This document shows positions 11,445-23,088 of a stretch of DNA of 64,000 bases, one piece after another. The notes beneath the pieces were generated by a model, which was not told the DNA's origin, searched no databases, and saw only the letters and a list, made by a program, of their open reading frames with translations. Origin of the DNA: Prinsepia uniflora (Eukaryota > Streptophyta > Magnoliopsida > Rosales > Rosaceae); the NCBI GenBank assembly GCA_032719365.1, contig CM064863.1, positions 16,687,137-16,751,136 of the forward strand. Direction: 5' to 3'. The position numbers were made by a program, and so were the translations under genes. The first letter of the stretch is position 1. Every line of letters starts with the position of its first letter.

Positions 11445-12240
11445 TCAGCCGGGCGCCAATACGGGCCTCTTGCTCAGGATATCGAGGGTCAAGTTGAATG
11501 AGGACGACGTCATCCTCCGACTGCCACCCTTCCGGAGCTGATGGCTCCTCGTGAATGTCAGGATCTTGCCCCTAATGGATGATCCTCCTTGGGGAATAAA
11601 TTCCGCCGCCTTGACCTCCTTTAGCCCTTCGATAAGGCACCATCGAGCCATCGTCTGATCGCCCTTGATTTCTCCGATTCCACCACCAGGAATAGGGAAT
11701 CTAATCCTCTAGTAAAGGCTTGATGTGGTTGCGAGGATTTTGTGAAGCCATGGCCTTCCGAGGATTCCATTGTATGGGGAGTATTCGTCCATGATGTAAA
11801 AGGTCTGGGCCGTGACAACGGGGTCTGAATGTACATCCAGCTGGAGAGTACCTACGGTCATACTGGTTGACCCATTGAAACCTCGGAGAGGGACATCCCC
11901 TTTTACTGCGAGGCTTTCTAACCCCATCCTGCGCACTGCATCCAGGCTGAGGATATTTGTCGCGCTCCCCTCATCCACGTGAATCCGATCAACCTGAGCA
12001 TGAGCGATCTGAATTGATACGACTGATGCATCATCATGCGGCCAATCAAGTCCCTCCTTGTCTTTTAAAGAGAAACCAACGACAAGGTCGTTGGCCACCC
12101 CTAGGGTGGTAACTTGGGAGACTTGGGAGACGGCAAGTGCATCTCGTATCTTTCTCTTTTTTTGCTTGGAGGTGGTTCCTAGCAATTTTGATTCAGCCAT
12201 GATGGTGTTGATGCGAATCATCTTGGTTGCAGGCTCCTTT
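11445..12240 (-). pseudogene. Tat-1 aspartic protease region (broken)
   Basis: The protease would process the polyprotein. The active-site region reads IHVDEGSATNILS (about 11945-11985), with D-E-G where D-S/T-G is usual. Tat elements are often variable at this triplet. A downstream ILGRPWLHK motif matches the retropepsin flap and end region. The frame stops at 11709. The sequence that should follow (ARWCLIEGL... to 11445) is in another frame, so a frameshift lies near 11650-11710. Confidence 0.75.
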
Positions 12241-14126
12241 GGTCCCTTGTCAGTAGGTCGATCCACAGCCTTCCCCTTGACGTACTCAGTGCAATGCCCT
12301 TCCTTGATGAGATTTCGGAGATATCTCTCGAAAGATATGCATTTTCCGATGTTGTGCCCATAGCACTCGTGGAAGGCACACCACTTCGTTTTATCAGCCT
12401 TCTCCTGATCTCCTTTGACTGGCTCCATCTTCTTGAACCATGGTTTGTCCTTAATTTCATTGTGGATCTGATGGACTGGCAAAGATAGCTGCAAATTAGG
12501 TTTCCCCACAGCCGACGCTTGGGAAGGTTATCCTGCTTTGCGCTTGTTGGACTTTCCAGCCGTAAACTTTCCACGGGATTCCTCCTTTTTGGGGGTCTTC
12601 TCACTAGCCCCAGCATGGTCTTAAGTTTGAGTGGCGTTCTTCTCGTCCTCTCAACTTGCATGTCGCTCTGCTAGCGAAAGTATTTTGGTGAGACTTCGTG
12701 CATTGCTCATGACGATGTCCCCATAAAGCTGGTTGTCTCGAGGGAGTCCTTGTTTGAATGCCATTGATGCAACAAGGTCACTACAGCCGACAATGCGAGA
12801 CTTCTCTTCGCAAAATCTCCGTATATATTGTCGCAGAGTATCTTTTGTTCTCTTTCAGACAGAGAAAAGATGGTCATCTTTCACCTCGATTGTCCGAAGT
12901 TGTGCGTATTCCTTCACAAATGCCAGAGCCAACTCTTCAAAGGACTCAATCGACCTTGGGGGGAGATGATTGAACCAAGTCATGGCTTGGCCTTGAAGAG
13001 AAGCTTGAAAAACTTTGCACATAAGTGCATCGTTAGACCTGTGGGGGACCATGACTCCTCGGTAATAATCTATGTGTTTTACCAGATCGGAGGCTCCTTT
13101 GAATGGAGTAAAGTTTGCGAACCTCTGGGGGAATGGCTCCTCCTCGATATCCCTCACAAAGGGCGTAGAGAGCTGTATTTGGCGGCGTAGATCGTCCTCT
13201 AGATAGCCACCCCGCTGAGCACGAAGGTGCCTGTCCAGCATCTTTTGAACATCATTAGCCCGCAACGCGCCGTGCTGAGGCGATGAGTCCCGTTGTGCCA
13301 GTCGGCGACAACCTCCATGGGCCTCTTCCCTCGATCTCTAGGATCGTGTAGGCGAGTAGGCCTCATCTTCTCCTTCACTGTCGTGGGCAGATCGTCTTGG
13401 ATCTTTGTATAGAGCTTGCGGTTGAGCTCTACTCCCATGTGAGCGCTGTGAGAGCTCTGCCCGTGAGGTTGCCCCAACTCTACCTCCTAGCCGTTCACGT
13501 ACTGATGGCTTTAGGCGTTGTGGGCTTTGTGCTCGACGAGCGTGACTTTCTTCTCCAGAATCGCTTAGGCGAAGTATCTCGTGACATTGTTTGGCAGCGA
13601 CTTGTTCTTTCCCAGGACGTTTTTAGGCATTCTCTTGTCTTCCACGCGACGTGGATCGTCTGTCCTGCTCCTGGACTGGTCTCCCTGCTAGGAGTTGCTA
13701 CAAGAGCTCAGACTGAAGTTGAACTTGGTTGCTCAACCTTTCAACTTGTTGCGCCAAGATATCCTGGGGGGGTTGGGGGTGACTTCTCCCTGAGATGTCA
13801 TGATACCCATCCAAGAAGTCCCTTAGGACCATGTTTGCTGCGGGCTGATCATGTCGTGATATACTTCCCATCAACTTCCTGCCTGCCTGTCGTAGAGTCG
13901 AAGTTCCTTCCCCTGGAGGGGGTATTTTGCTGGCTGGAGAGGGGAATTCTCCAAAGCTGAAGGTTGGTCTCCCTTCGAGTGTCTCAATGGGCGCCTCTAT
14001 GGACACGCGCCTGGGTTGAGCTGGGCGCTTCTCTGGAGTCTCTATGTGAGCCTCATTCCTCGTCTGAGTTGTTGAGGCAGAAACACCTTCTCCGGCTGAT
14101 TGAACGGATCGACGAACCTTAGCCAT
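12241..14126 (-). pseudogene. Tat-1 gag (broken)
   Basis: Gag forms the cytoplasmic particle that packages element RNA. The likely start is the ATG at 14124-14126 (MAKVRRSVQS), about 230 bp inside the primer site. The N-terminal part is disordered and Pro-rich and stops at 13698. The structured core is at 12855-13265 (EEEPFPQRFANF, HIDYYRGVMVPH, DALMCKVFQASLQG, MTWFNHLPP). A C-rich finger-like motif (WCAFHECYGHNIGKC) lies near 12340-12390. At least three stops or frameshifts separate these blocks. Tat-3 carries a close relative at 47300-49440, which helps confirm the frame. Confidence 0.85.
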
Positions 14127-14164
14127 GCTGATTCGAAGAATTTTAAATTGGAAAGTTGTTGATT

Positions 14165-14325
14165 GGATGATTTGAACAACGTTCAAAATCTTCGAACAAT
14201 GTCGATGAACGACGAACGAAGAAGGATGAACGATGAACGATTTCTTGATGGGTGATGAGCAACGTTCAAAATCTTCGAACAATGTCGATGAACGACGAAC
14301 GAAGAAATATGAACGATGAACAATT
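14165..14325 (-). repeat. Duplicated segment in the Tat-1 leader
   Basis: A 45-bp block (ACGTTCAAAATCTTCGAACA ...) occurs twice about 84 bp apart in the untranslated leader between primer site and gag. Both copies are rich in GAACGA/GATGAAC motifs. Tat-2 has a related GATGAACAATGAAC run at 22965-23010. Confidence 0.7.
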
Positions 14326-14358
14326 GAGAGAGCTTCTTCTGAGTATTCCTCAATAGCG

Positions 14359-14374
14359 CTCAATGAAAGCACCA
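14359..14374 (-). promoter_or_regulatory. Primer-binding site of Tat-1
   Basis: On the minus strand TGGTGCTTTCATTGAG begins 2 nt after the 5' LTR end. The leading TGG fits the CCA end of a tRNA. The identical 16-mer is at the same place in Tat-2 (23071-23086) and Tat-3 (49531-49546), which supports it as the functional site. I cannot name the tRNA with certainty. Confidence 0.85.
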
Positions 14375-15431
14375 ATTGTTGAATCAAAGATTGAACTCGT
14401 CGCGAAAAGTCATCACAATTCCTGCAAACAGCAAACAATTAGCTATCGTTGCTTCGATCGATTTACCCGGGGGGTTGTTCGACCAAGAACACTCCGATGC
14501 TTAAGTTAGCTTTGAGAGAGGAAATGGATATACTTCGAAACGAAGAATCAGCCTACCTTGGAAATGAAATGTGACAGGACCCATCCCGATCCCCCTCGGA
14601 TTAACGCGGGATGACCCTGCTCCCGTCTGACACGGAGTGTTAGACAAGGGATATTTCAGACCTTTGCCCTCCAGGGCTATCAGAGTACGCCAGGATCCGG
14701 AGGAGGCATGTGATATCTCGATCTCTGCTACAGTCCACATCCGATGTCAACCTGAAGGGCAGTCAAAACATTAAAAGCTATGAGTGGACAAAACAAGAGT
14801 TTATAAAAACATTTCCATAAAGACATTTGTACCCTTCACTAAAAAGCATGCATGCATTCGAAAACCATTTAACCAAATAGACCACATGTGGGAACTAAGC
14901 CCAAATCAGAAATAACCAAGGTCGAAAGGACCACCATGAAATCGACCATACGGGCCACTGCCCAAATCCATAAGAAAACCAATAAGGGACTCAGCCCAAA
15001 ACCATAACCATAAGGAAATCAAATACACGAGCCACTGCTCAAATCCTGTGCACACCACATATCAAATCTCATATATCATATATACATATAAGTCACATAA
15101 CCAATCCTGTCACGGTATCCAAAGCTACGCGCGTGCTACCCGGGTCTCAATCCGAGTCTTCTCAAAGTCAAGGTCAATGTCTGCAGACCACTGATCCTAC
15201 CCGAGGTTATAATAACCATAGCCTTCCTGAGAGTAAGGAACCCAACTGGGGGGTGACTCCACTCAGTCGGTGCTCCGTGACTACTCCGGGGTCCACCCAG
15301 GCCAACGACCCTCCCCGAAGGAGATAATAGAAGTAAAGGAAGGTATATGAACATATATATACATAACACAATATCCACGCCCGGTTCCCCTGAACCGTCA
15401 TGATCCATAATATCCATAACCAAGGTAACAT

Positions 15432-15757
15432 GTCGGTTCCCATAAACCGTCATGTACCGTAATAACATAACTAGGGTAACATACCGGTTCCCATAAATCG
15501 TCATGTACCATAATAACATAACCAGGGTAACATGCCGGTTCCCATAAACCGTCATGTACCGTAATAACATAACCAAGGTAACATGCTGGTTCCCATAAAC
15601 CGTCATGTACCATAATGACCAACAAGGGTTCATGCCGGTTCCCATAAACCGTCATGTACCGTAATAACATAACCAGGGTAACATGCCGGTTCCCATAAAC
15701 CGTCATGTGCCATAATGACCAACAAGAGTACACGCCGGTTCCCATAAACCGTCATGA
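15432..15757. repeat. 51-bp minisatellite in solo LTR
   Basis: A unit of 51 bp (GGTTCCCATAAACCGTCATG plus a 31-bp tail), with a 49-bp variant, repeats about 6.5 times. Because 51 divides by 3, the minus strand reads as a 17-residue repeat (MTVYGNRHVTLVMLLRY and variants). This is probably a by-product. A related unit is repeated three times in the plus-strand LTR at 37788-37925. Confidence 0.92.
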
Positions 15758-16979
15758 ACCGGGAAATCCATTTAAGGTTCCCTGACCTGAAATCAAAACC
15801 GTAAAGTAACCTGAGTCTCATGCCCGAACATAGGACATCAGCTGGGCACCATGCCCGATATTTGAGGTCATATGCCCGAGACAAAACCAAATGGGTTTCA
15901 TACCCGAGTTTATCCTTTTGAAATCCAAATCCAATTCATTAAAACCAATAAGGAAATACAGAGCCGTATAAGCACCGTATAAGGTCGAATCCTCAGAATA
16001 CGTGCTTATACATAACCACATACAAATGCACCCATGGCATTACCAAACAAGTATTAAAACATATAATAAACATTTATGCATGCACCAATTTAGAAAACAA
16101 GGTCCACTCACAGACCGTCCGAGCTGCCGCCTCGATTTGCGTGCCATACGGCTCCCCGAGCTAATCACCGTCACCGGGACTCCCAAACCTGTCCAAATCG
16201 TAATAGAAGGTTACTAACTACCTTATTAACCTCCTACCAAAGCCCCGTAAATTTCCCGAACTTTTAACTATTTTTAAGCCGACCCTAAACCTTCTGATGC
16301 CCCGAAACATATCGAGACGGTGTCCATTGACACGAAATCAGTCCCAAAATGTTCGTTACATTGAATAGAAGATTTCCCGTGTTGAACACTTTCCCAAATT
16401 ATGGACCACGCACCCTCACGCGCCCTAGAAGGTCGAAAACACTGTTCATCGTCTCATACCTCCAACTGAACCAGTTTTACTGTAGCAAAACATTGTTCAT
16501 CCGTCGGTTTGTTTCTGGTTTTTGGACCGATTCAAGGTCCATTTCATCCCATTTTGATTCTAATATAATCTTAATCCTATTTCCTATCTTTTAGGCATTA
16601 AAAACTGAAGGAAAACCACCCAAAACCGAGCTTCCATCCGCCATCAATGGTGGTCGGAATTTCCTCCACCATTCACGGCCTTTCCCGGCCATCCCAAGCC
16701 CCAAAAATAATCCCATTAACCTCCTAGAGTCCCCAGAAACCTTACCCAATAAACGAAATGGAGTAAAAACCATTAAAACTCAAATTCGAATTTTTGAACA
16801 TTTCCTTACCTCACGGGTTCGTTCCGCCGTGGCCTCCACCGTGGGCCACTGTCCAGCCTCTCCGTCCTCAGCCTCTCACACTCCTCACACGGTCACTCAC
16901 GAGCTCTCAAGAGGGATGGTGAAGTGTGTTTGTGTGTTAGGGAGAAAATGAAGAAATGAAGAAATGGAGGTAATATTGT

Positions 16980-16998
16980 GGGGGGGGGGGGGGGGGGG
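16980..16998 (+). other. G19 homopolymer, possible quadruplex
   Basis: Nineteen consecutive G are followed by TGGGGG and, two bases on, TTCGGG. Such a tract can form a G-quadruplex and is also prone to assembly length error. Confidence 0.8.
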
Positions 16999-18139
16999 TG
17001 GGGGTTCGGGTTTGTGAGGATGAACAAAGATGAAGAGGATGTTTGATCTGATGAGGGAAGGGAGATTTAATGGATGGTTGGGATTTAGAGATTAGATGAG
17101 AGATGGAGGGCTAGGATTGAGTGTTGGGTGGGTTAATTATAAAATAATAGATATAATAATATTTAATTAGTTATATCCCCTTTTTAGGGAAATTGGCCAA
17201 TGGGATGAGTGACACTTGTCACTCATCCATGGGGCCCACTAAAATATCTTGGCCAATCAGAATTTGCCAACTCAGCCCTGTCTCGAAGTACGTACATAGT
17301 GAAATCGAACTTCCGTGACCTATAACTTCCCCGTTCGAAGTCCGATTTTAGCGTGCCGCCTGTCTATGGATTCGTATCGTCCCGATCTACGTAACGGTCC
17401 TCTTCCCTTGGCCATTGGACATCCCGATCAAAAAGTCAACTATTTGCCCTTTTTTAACCAAAATTACCAAAATGCCTCTAAACTTCCAAACGTCATAACT
17501 TCCTCCTCGAACATCGAAATTGAACGTGCCACCTGTCTATGAACTCGTGATGTCACGAACTACGTCACGGTCATCGGTCAAAGTCCATTTGACCGCCCGA
17601 ATGAAAAGTCGAAGTTTTGCCATGGCTAGGGGCAAAACGGTCATTTTGCATCGTTCGTCCGATTTCGCCTAACTAATCACCGATTAACCTCACTAATCGT
17701 GATTAGTCACTAATCTAATCTAGAAATTTGGGACGGGTCGTTACAAAATGTGCCTGACTATTTATAGGAAAATCTTGGGAGCCTTGGAGCGTTCTGATTG
17801 GTCGGTTGAATATTTAATTAGTGAATAATATATTATTATTAAATATATTATTTAATAATTGTAATGATGGCTCATCATGATAGTAATGATATTTATTGTA
17901 TTTTAATATTAATATTAATTATCCATTATTAAGAATAACGATAATTAACTCTTGGGGAGAATATCAATATTACGGAGATTTTAACCCGATCAAATAACGT
18001 ATTTAACTGGTAAATAGATTATTTAATGTGCGGGTGTTTTTCAAATGATCAGCGTTATTGCTAGGGGCAATTTGGTCATTTTTGGGAATTATGGGCCACG
18101 TGGCAGTTCCATAATTTTCTGATGATTTTGGGTTCCACA

Positions 18140-18750
18140 GTGACTAAAGACCAAATGGGAAGTATATCCATGCCGGATTTCCGCCCAATTTCCAGTTGTA
18201 ACACTACTTACAAGATCATTATGAAAATCATTGTCAATCGAGGGAAATGGGTTTTACCGGCTATTATTAGTCAAAACCAATCTGCCTTTATTACTGGGTG
18301 TCGCATTGGTGATAATAGCATGTTGGTTCAGGAGTTACTTAGGGGTTATCACCTTAATTATGAGCCTCATTTCTGTGCTGTTAAGGTGGATATCCTTAAA
18401 GCGTATGGCTCTCTCTCTCTCTTGGGATTTTCTCATTGATGCTCTTATTGCTTTTCGGTTTCTTCTGCAGGTTGTGGGTTGGATTAAGGCGTGTATCTCT
18501 TCTGCTAGATTTTTTGTAGGTGTTAATGGGAACTTGGCTGGTTCCCTCCCTACCTCTTTGTTATTGCCATGGAGGTGTTTTCCAGGATAATGCATTAGTG
18601 TATTGCTAATGCTGCTTTGTTTAGATTTCATTAGAGTTGTGATAAGGTTAACCTTTCCCATTTTGCCTTTGCTAATGATTTGTTTGTTTTCTCTTATGGG
18701 GATATGCATTATGTGATGACTCTAGGGAGGGTTCTTGATAAGTTTGCTGG
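18140..18750 (+). pseudogene. LINE (L1-type) reverse transcriptase, 5' fragment
   Basis: The translated segment reads MPDFRPISSCNTTYKIIMK, IISQNQSAFITG, FCAVKVDILKAYGS, matching the N-terminal half of plant L1-like RT. FAND at about 18667-18678 stands where the catalytic FADD is expected. The frame shifts near 18405 and 18580. The left end is cut by the Tat-1 insertion at 18139/18140, so endonuclease and upstream parts are not in the window on this side. The right end is cut by Tat-2 and the reading continues at 23594. Confidence 0.88.
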
Positions 18751-19254
18751 CGTTGATGCAGAAATCATCCGGACTTATAGAATTCCTTCTTGATCCCTAC
18801 ACACAATAACAAGAAACAAACAGGGTTAAGGTTGAAGCTGGGAGGGGGGTGGTTCAACCAAGAACACTCTGATACTTAAGTCAGTTTAATCGAGAGAAAT
18901 AAACAGGCAGAATTTCGATATGAGTTTTGAATTACCTTTAGAGGTGAATGAGGCCTCGTATTTATAGTGAAATCTTGAGAGTCATCAGAGTATCTGATTG
19001 GTTGAAGGAGAAAGTGTTAAATAAGTGATTGTACCGAGTATAATCACTTATTTATTAATGAATAAATAATTCGTTGTGAAGTTATTTATTATCGGCATTG
19101 ATCTGATTAAATAATATATTCAGCTAGTAAATATATTGAATTAATGTGCAGACCATGTGATGCCGTCATCGTATTTACCATAGGTAATATCTGCATTATG
19201 AGCGTTTGGGCCACGTGGTAGCTCCATAATTTTCTGATGATTTATGGTTCCACA
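18751..19254 (-). repeat. Tat-2 3' LTR
   Basis: This 504-bp copy pairs with 23089-23593. The two differ at scattered positions and in the length of a G run. A TATA-like TATTTATAG (plus) is at 18959-18967. Confidence 0.9.
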
Positions 19255-22069
19255 AATGCCCCCACATAGCTTAAGCATTCAGGGAATCCTAAGGGATGTA
19301 ATTTTTATTGCGATCCCGATAAACCATTTTTTTATTATAGGAGTAGAACTCCGCTTTGTCCTCAATTTCCTTGTGTCAACGTAGAAATTCCGTTGAGCTT
19401 AAGACTTGGCTCCAAATTGAAATAATATTCATTCGCAAATTTTAGCTCCCAGTCGATGTCTAAAACCATTGGTCTTAGAAGTTGACTCCATGTTGAAACG
19501 AAAAAGCCCCAAGCGTACAGTTTAGCTCTATTTTGAGATTTGAAAGCATCAGACTTTAGAATTTTTACTTCAGCTTGACTCTTGAAGCCCAATGAAAACT
19601 AGGGTTTGAATAATTATTTAAAGGCAAACACATGTAGCCTTTATAATAAAAATAATCTCCTAGTTTGCAAAGGCATGTTGAGTGTTGGCAAAGGTCCTTC
19701 ATTACTCATTGGTGCAGCTGCTTGTCTTTGTAGTTGGGAGGAGAGAGATAGCAGCAGTGGGCAAAGTTTTTTGCAGCAATGCAAAATGCAGCTGGAAGAT
19801 AGGAGAGATGATGCGGATGACGTCAGCGGAGTGGGGTGCAGCAGGTCGCGTTGACAGCAGCAGGGCTTGCGTCTAGTGGATGATAGGCGCTGGTTGTTGG
19901 TGTATGCACACCACGCGTTAGTGCATCTGAAGCAGCGAAGGCAGGTCCGCCAGCCGTCTTGTCTGCAGTTGCTTGTCGGCTGCCGCTGTTCCTCACCTTT
20001 TTTTTGCTCGCATGTAGCACCCACAATCACCTTTTTTCTTTTGCTTTTTTCGTTGCCATAACTTGTTTATTTTACTTTCCCGCCGTAGCCTCCTTTTGTA
20101 AAATCACCGTACGAATATATAAGAACATATGTATTATATATTTATTATACATTTAGTTTTAATATAGACATATCCATATATATATATATATATATTGCTT
20201 TCTTCTCACTCTTTTGAAGATTTCAGGAGCTATAGTTGTCAGATTGTAATGATTCAAGCGGTGATGCGCTCTACTCTCCGAGACGGCCATTTCAAGATGT
20301 ATGAAGGTATACTTTTGGCGAGATCTTGAAGAACTCATTTTTATGGAGCAACCGTCGTAAGACCATCTGGTAGTGTATCCTGAACTTGTTGTAGCTTCCG
20401 ACTACAAGAGATGATGAACTTGCATCTGGTGGTGTATCAAGACGCTCCTCCAGTTGACATGCTCATGGTGCTTGGTGGATAGAAGAGCTTAGCGTATTGA
20501 CAGATGCGTCATCTTCAAGTGCAGGTGGAGCCAACAACAAGGCCTTCAACGGGAGAGGTGTGAAGTTCCATGATTTAAAGTGAGACGAATCACAAGGTGA
20601 TGCGCACTCTAGCTTCACGGCGAGGCACGCTACACTGTAATGAGGGTCATGCTATGGTGCAAGGCTAGGGGCAGCAAGGTAAGACATGGTCAGAGCATGA
20701 AGTGATGCATCAAATGGCGTGAGGCATTCTTTCCAATGACCATGCAATTGTCACTTGGTGGATAGAAAAACTCGGTGCATGAGAAATGAAGAGCACCATG
20801 ACTTGTCGAGGCTTTTCTCACCAAGAAGTGAGGTGCAGCAGAGTGCAAGGCGAGGTGCAGTAGAGTGCCATGCGAGGTGCAGTAGAGTGTGAGGTGAGAC
20901 ATGGTGCAACTACAAGGTAGGGCATGTGGTAAGTGCGAGGCAATAAGTCCCATCACTTGGAGTGCGACGTGTCACAACCGAGCAGAATGCAAGGCGAGGT
21001 GCAGCAGAGTTCCAAGTGAGGCATGGTGCAACTACAAGGCGAGGCATGTTACAAGTGCAAGGCGAGGAGTCCCATCACTTGGAGTGCGACGTGTCACAAC
21101 CCAGTATGAGGCTTGTTCCAGCTGCAAGGCAATGTGTGTTGTAGCTACAAGGAAAGATGTACTTCATCTTCAAAGCAAGGCTTCTCATGACGTGAGGTGA
21201 AGTGCATATGGTGCCATGAAGTAACTGAAACTTTTCAAGAAGTTTCTTTGGATGACTAATGACCTTCCAGAGACTTGATCTTCAAGGCCTTGTTGAGCTC
21301 AAAATGGGGTGTAGCAAGGCAGAACATAGAATAGAGGATCGATTATGTCCCCTGCAAAGCTCGAGACGTCGTACATCATCGCCTAATTGAAGAAATAGAG
21401 CTTGGAGATGCCATCATCTAGACGCTGAAGCCAAGTGGCGTGACGACACATGGTACCAAACCATCATTTCTTCTTGGAGTTGAAAGTCAAGCTACTTTGT
21501 AGCCGTCGCAGAGTCAAGTAGTAGTGAAGTTGCTTTTGTGAAGCCAACTATGCCAATTAGGAGATGTTGAGGAGGTTGCCCCCATTGTTTGAAGAATGTC
21601 ATGGAAGATGTGTCACTGGAAGTCCACGATGGGATGATCGAAGACCTCTAAAGCTTGCTCATAGGTCGACGGAGAGACTATGAGGTCGTGCCGCTCCTGA
21701 TGATGAGCTTCATGATTCGCATGTTGAAGGCTTGGAGTGCTTCGTGTGGCGAAGACCTAGAGTGCTTCGCGTGGCGAAGGCTTAGAGGCATCCATCCAGC
21801 ATCTTTTAGACTCTTTTTTTATGGAGTATGCCTTGATGAGGGGGAGAGTAGCGTCAAGTTCGGTGGTGTCGACTTCCTAGGATCACCATTGTCGAAGTGT
21901 GTGAGCATGTTGGTGAGTATGTCCCGTCATCCTCACTGTAGCAGCAAGAACATCTTGAGCCTTCGTCAACTTGTCCACCTGATTTGAGCATGCGTGTGCA
22001 ATCTGAGGGGTTGCATGTTGTCGTTGGCTCTTACGTAGTACTCAACGTGTGACAGTGCTCTGAAGCGCC
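19255..22069. other. Tat-2 internal noncoding region with repeats
   Basis: There is no convincing coding sequence. A (TA)n tract is at about 20170-20196. From 20220 the sequence matches Tat-3 from about 44280 (TGTAATGATT...GCGGTG and onwards). A GAGGTGCAGCAGAGTGC-type repeat occupies 20820-21130. A 120-bp block containing CATCACTTGGAGTGCGACGT is duplicated near 20910 and 21030. A short GAGTGCTTCGCGTGGCGAAG repeat is at 21730-21785. Confidence 0.8.
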
Positions 22070-22400
22070 ACTCGAGTCATTCATGAGCTGATGGCCTTGG
22101 GTAGTGCTGTCTTCTTATTCTGTGAGTGCAACGTTTTCTCTAGAATCTCTTAGTGACGTGTCTCGAGAAATAGTGTGGTGATGGACATGCTCTTTGCTGG
22201 TGCACCTTGGGATGTTCCCCTATCATGCGTGAGGTGTGTTGTGTCTCCTAGTAGCACCGGAGGTTTCGAGGTTGCCCGGACATCATCGTAGGAGCTCCAA
22301 TTAGCCTCGGTCCTGGTCCTTAGCTGTTCGACTTGCTCGTGCTCCGTTGGCAAGGTGTTGCATCACGTGCTTCATGGGCTTGAGTTTGTACTCTTACGTG
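22070..22400 (-). pseudogene. Tat-2 gag remnant
   Basis: A short minus-strand reading (HEQVEQLRTRTEANWSSY, RGTSQGAPAKSM) lines up with the N-terminal gag of Tat-3 (48780-48960) and Tat-1 (VERLSNQVQLQSELL). The core capsid region is not recognisable downstream. Only a decayed stub remains. Confidence 0.6.
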
Positions 22401-23070
22401 CCAGGTGAAGCATTGGGACTTATGCCATGAGCTCTAGTGGCATGATGTCATGTCGTATTCTTCATGGCCTGATCGTATCCTCGTGCATGTCATGCAGAGC
22501 ATTGGGGGTTATGCCTCGAGCTCTAGCGGTTTTCTGTTATGTTGCGATCTACGTGGGCTCGTGTGCATCCTCATGCATGGTTTACAGAGTGTTAGGAGCT
22601 ATGCCTCGAGCTTTTTTGGCACGGTGTCACGTCACGTTCTTCATGGGTTCGTTGTGACACCTTTCTAGCTAGCCGTTCATCAGCAAGTGGGAAGGTTGTC
22701 GTCGCACCGAATGCGGGAAGTGGATTGATGTCGGGGAGTACACCAGTACCGAGTGGCTTTGACATGGCATGGACTTCATATCCATGGACTGGCACCTTTT
22801 CTTGCATCATGAAAAATTCTGATTGCATAACAAGTCACAGTTCCCATTAGGGGTGATTCAGTTGAATCTCTGGGATTCCGTTGAGCAAGTTGCTCTTATC
22901 ATAAGTCGTCATGAAAAATGCGGTAGGCCTATCAGATCGTTTCATTCTTCAAGTTCTTGTCATAGACGAAGAACGATGAACGATGAACAATGAACAATGA
23001 ATGATGAACAATAATGAAGTTTTTCTTGAAAAAACTAGAGAGCATGCCTTGAGTATTTCTCAATTCGGAT

Positions 23071-23086
23071 CTCAATGAAAGCACCA
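23071..23086 (-). promoter_or_regulatory. Primer-binding site of Tat-2
   Basis: TGGTGCTTTCATTGAG on minus, 2 nt from the 5' LTR, identical to Tat-1 and Tat-3. Confidence 0.85.
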
Positions 23087-23088
23087 GT

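Larger units (their letters stand above)
14572..17745 (-). mobile_element. Solo LTR (3.17 kb) with AAATG target duplication
   Basis: It begins TGACAGGACCCATCCC and ends GGGACGGGTCGTTACA. It is flanked by AAATG on both sides (14567-14571 and 17746-17750). Removing it and one AAATG restores continuity of the Tat-1 LTR. It shares ends and landmarks (ATGAGTGGAC 14780, GTCCACTCAC 16102) with the solo LTR at 3836 but has a different internal repeat (15432-15757). No pol is present. A run of 19 G lies at 16980-16998. Confidence 0.93.
1..18139 (-). mobile_element. Tat-lineage Ty3/gypsy LTR retrotransposon (Tat-1), nested and degenerate
   Basis: This is a minus-strand element. The 5' LTR lies at 14377-18139 and the primer site at 14359-14374. 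Gag, protease, RT, RNase H plus a second plant-type RNase H, and integrase run leftwards to about 8289. An antisense ORF on the plus strand occupies 2941-7727, and the polypurine side and 3' LTR array lie at 1-1015. Dual RNase H and an antisense ORF between pol and the 3' LTR are established traits of the plant Tat lineage. Every coding block carries stops or frameshifts, so the copy is dead. Three LTRs of another family are nested in it (1132-2730, 3836-6786, 14572-17745). The right flank (GTGAC, 18140-18144) is LINE sequence. The left flank and outer LTR end are outside the window, so the target duplication cannot be checked. Confidence 0.9.
14377..18139 (-). repeat. Tat-1 5' LTR, interrupted by a solo LTR
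   Basis: On plus it starts TGTTGAATCAAAG (14377) and ends GGTTCCACA (18139), so on its sense strand it is TG...CA. Without the insertion at 14572-17745 and one copy of the AAATG duplication it is about 584 bp. A TATA candidate (CTATAAATAG, minus) is at 17758-17767. The right half closely matches the copies at 51-540 and 541-1015. Confidence 0.9.

Noticed and set aside
14359..14374. Possible tRNA gene at primer sites
   Set aside because: Only the short 3'-complement is present and no cloverleaf can be formed.
15136..15645. 169-codon minus-strand frame with a 17-residue repeat
   Set aside because: It is produced by the 51-bp minisatellite, starts and ends in LTR sequence, and has no recognisable domain.
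18751..18860. Shorter Tat-2 LTR starting at TGGTTCAACC
   Set aside because: The 100 bp before it is also repeated at the other end, and the primer site lies next to the longer boundary, so the LTR starts at 18751.
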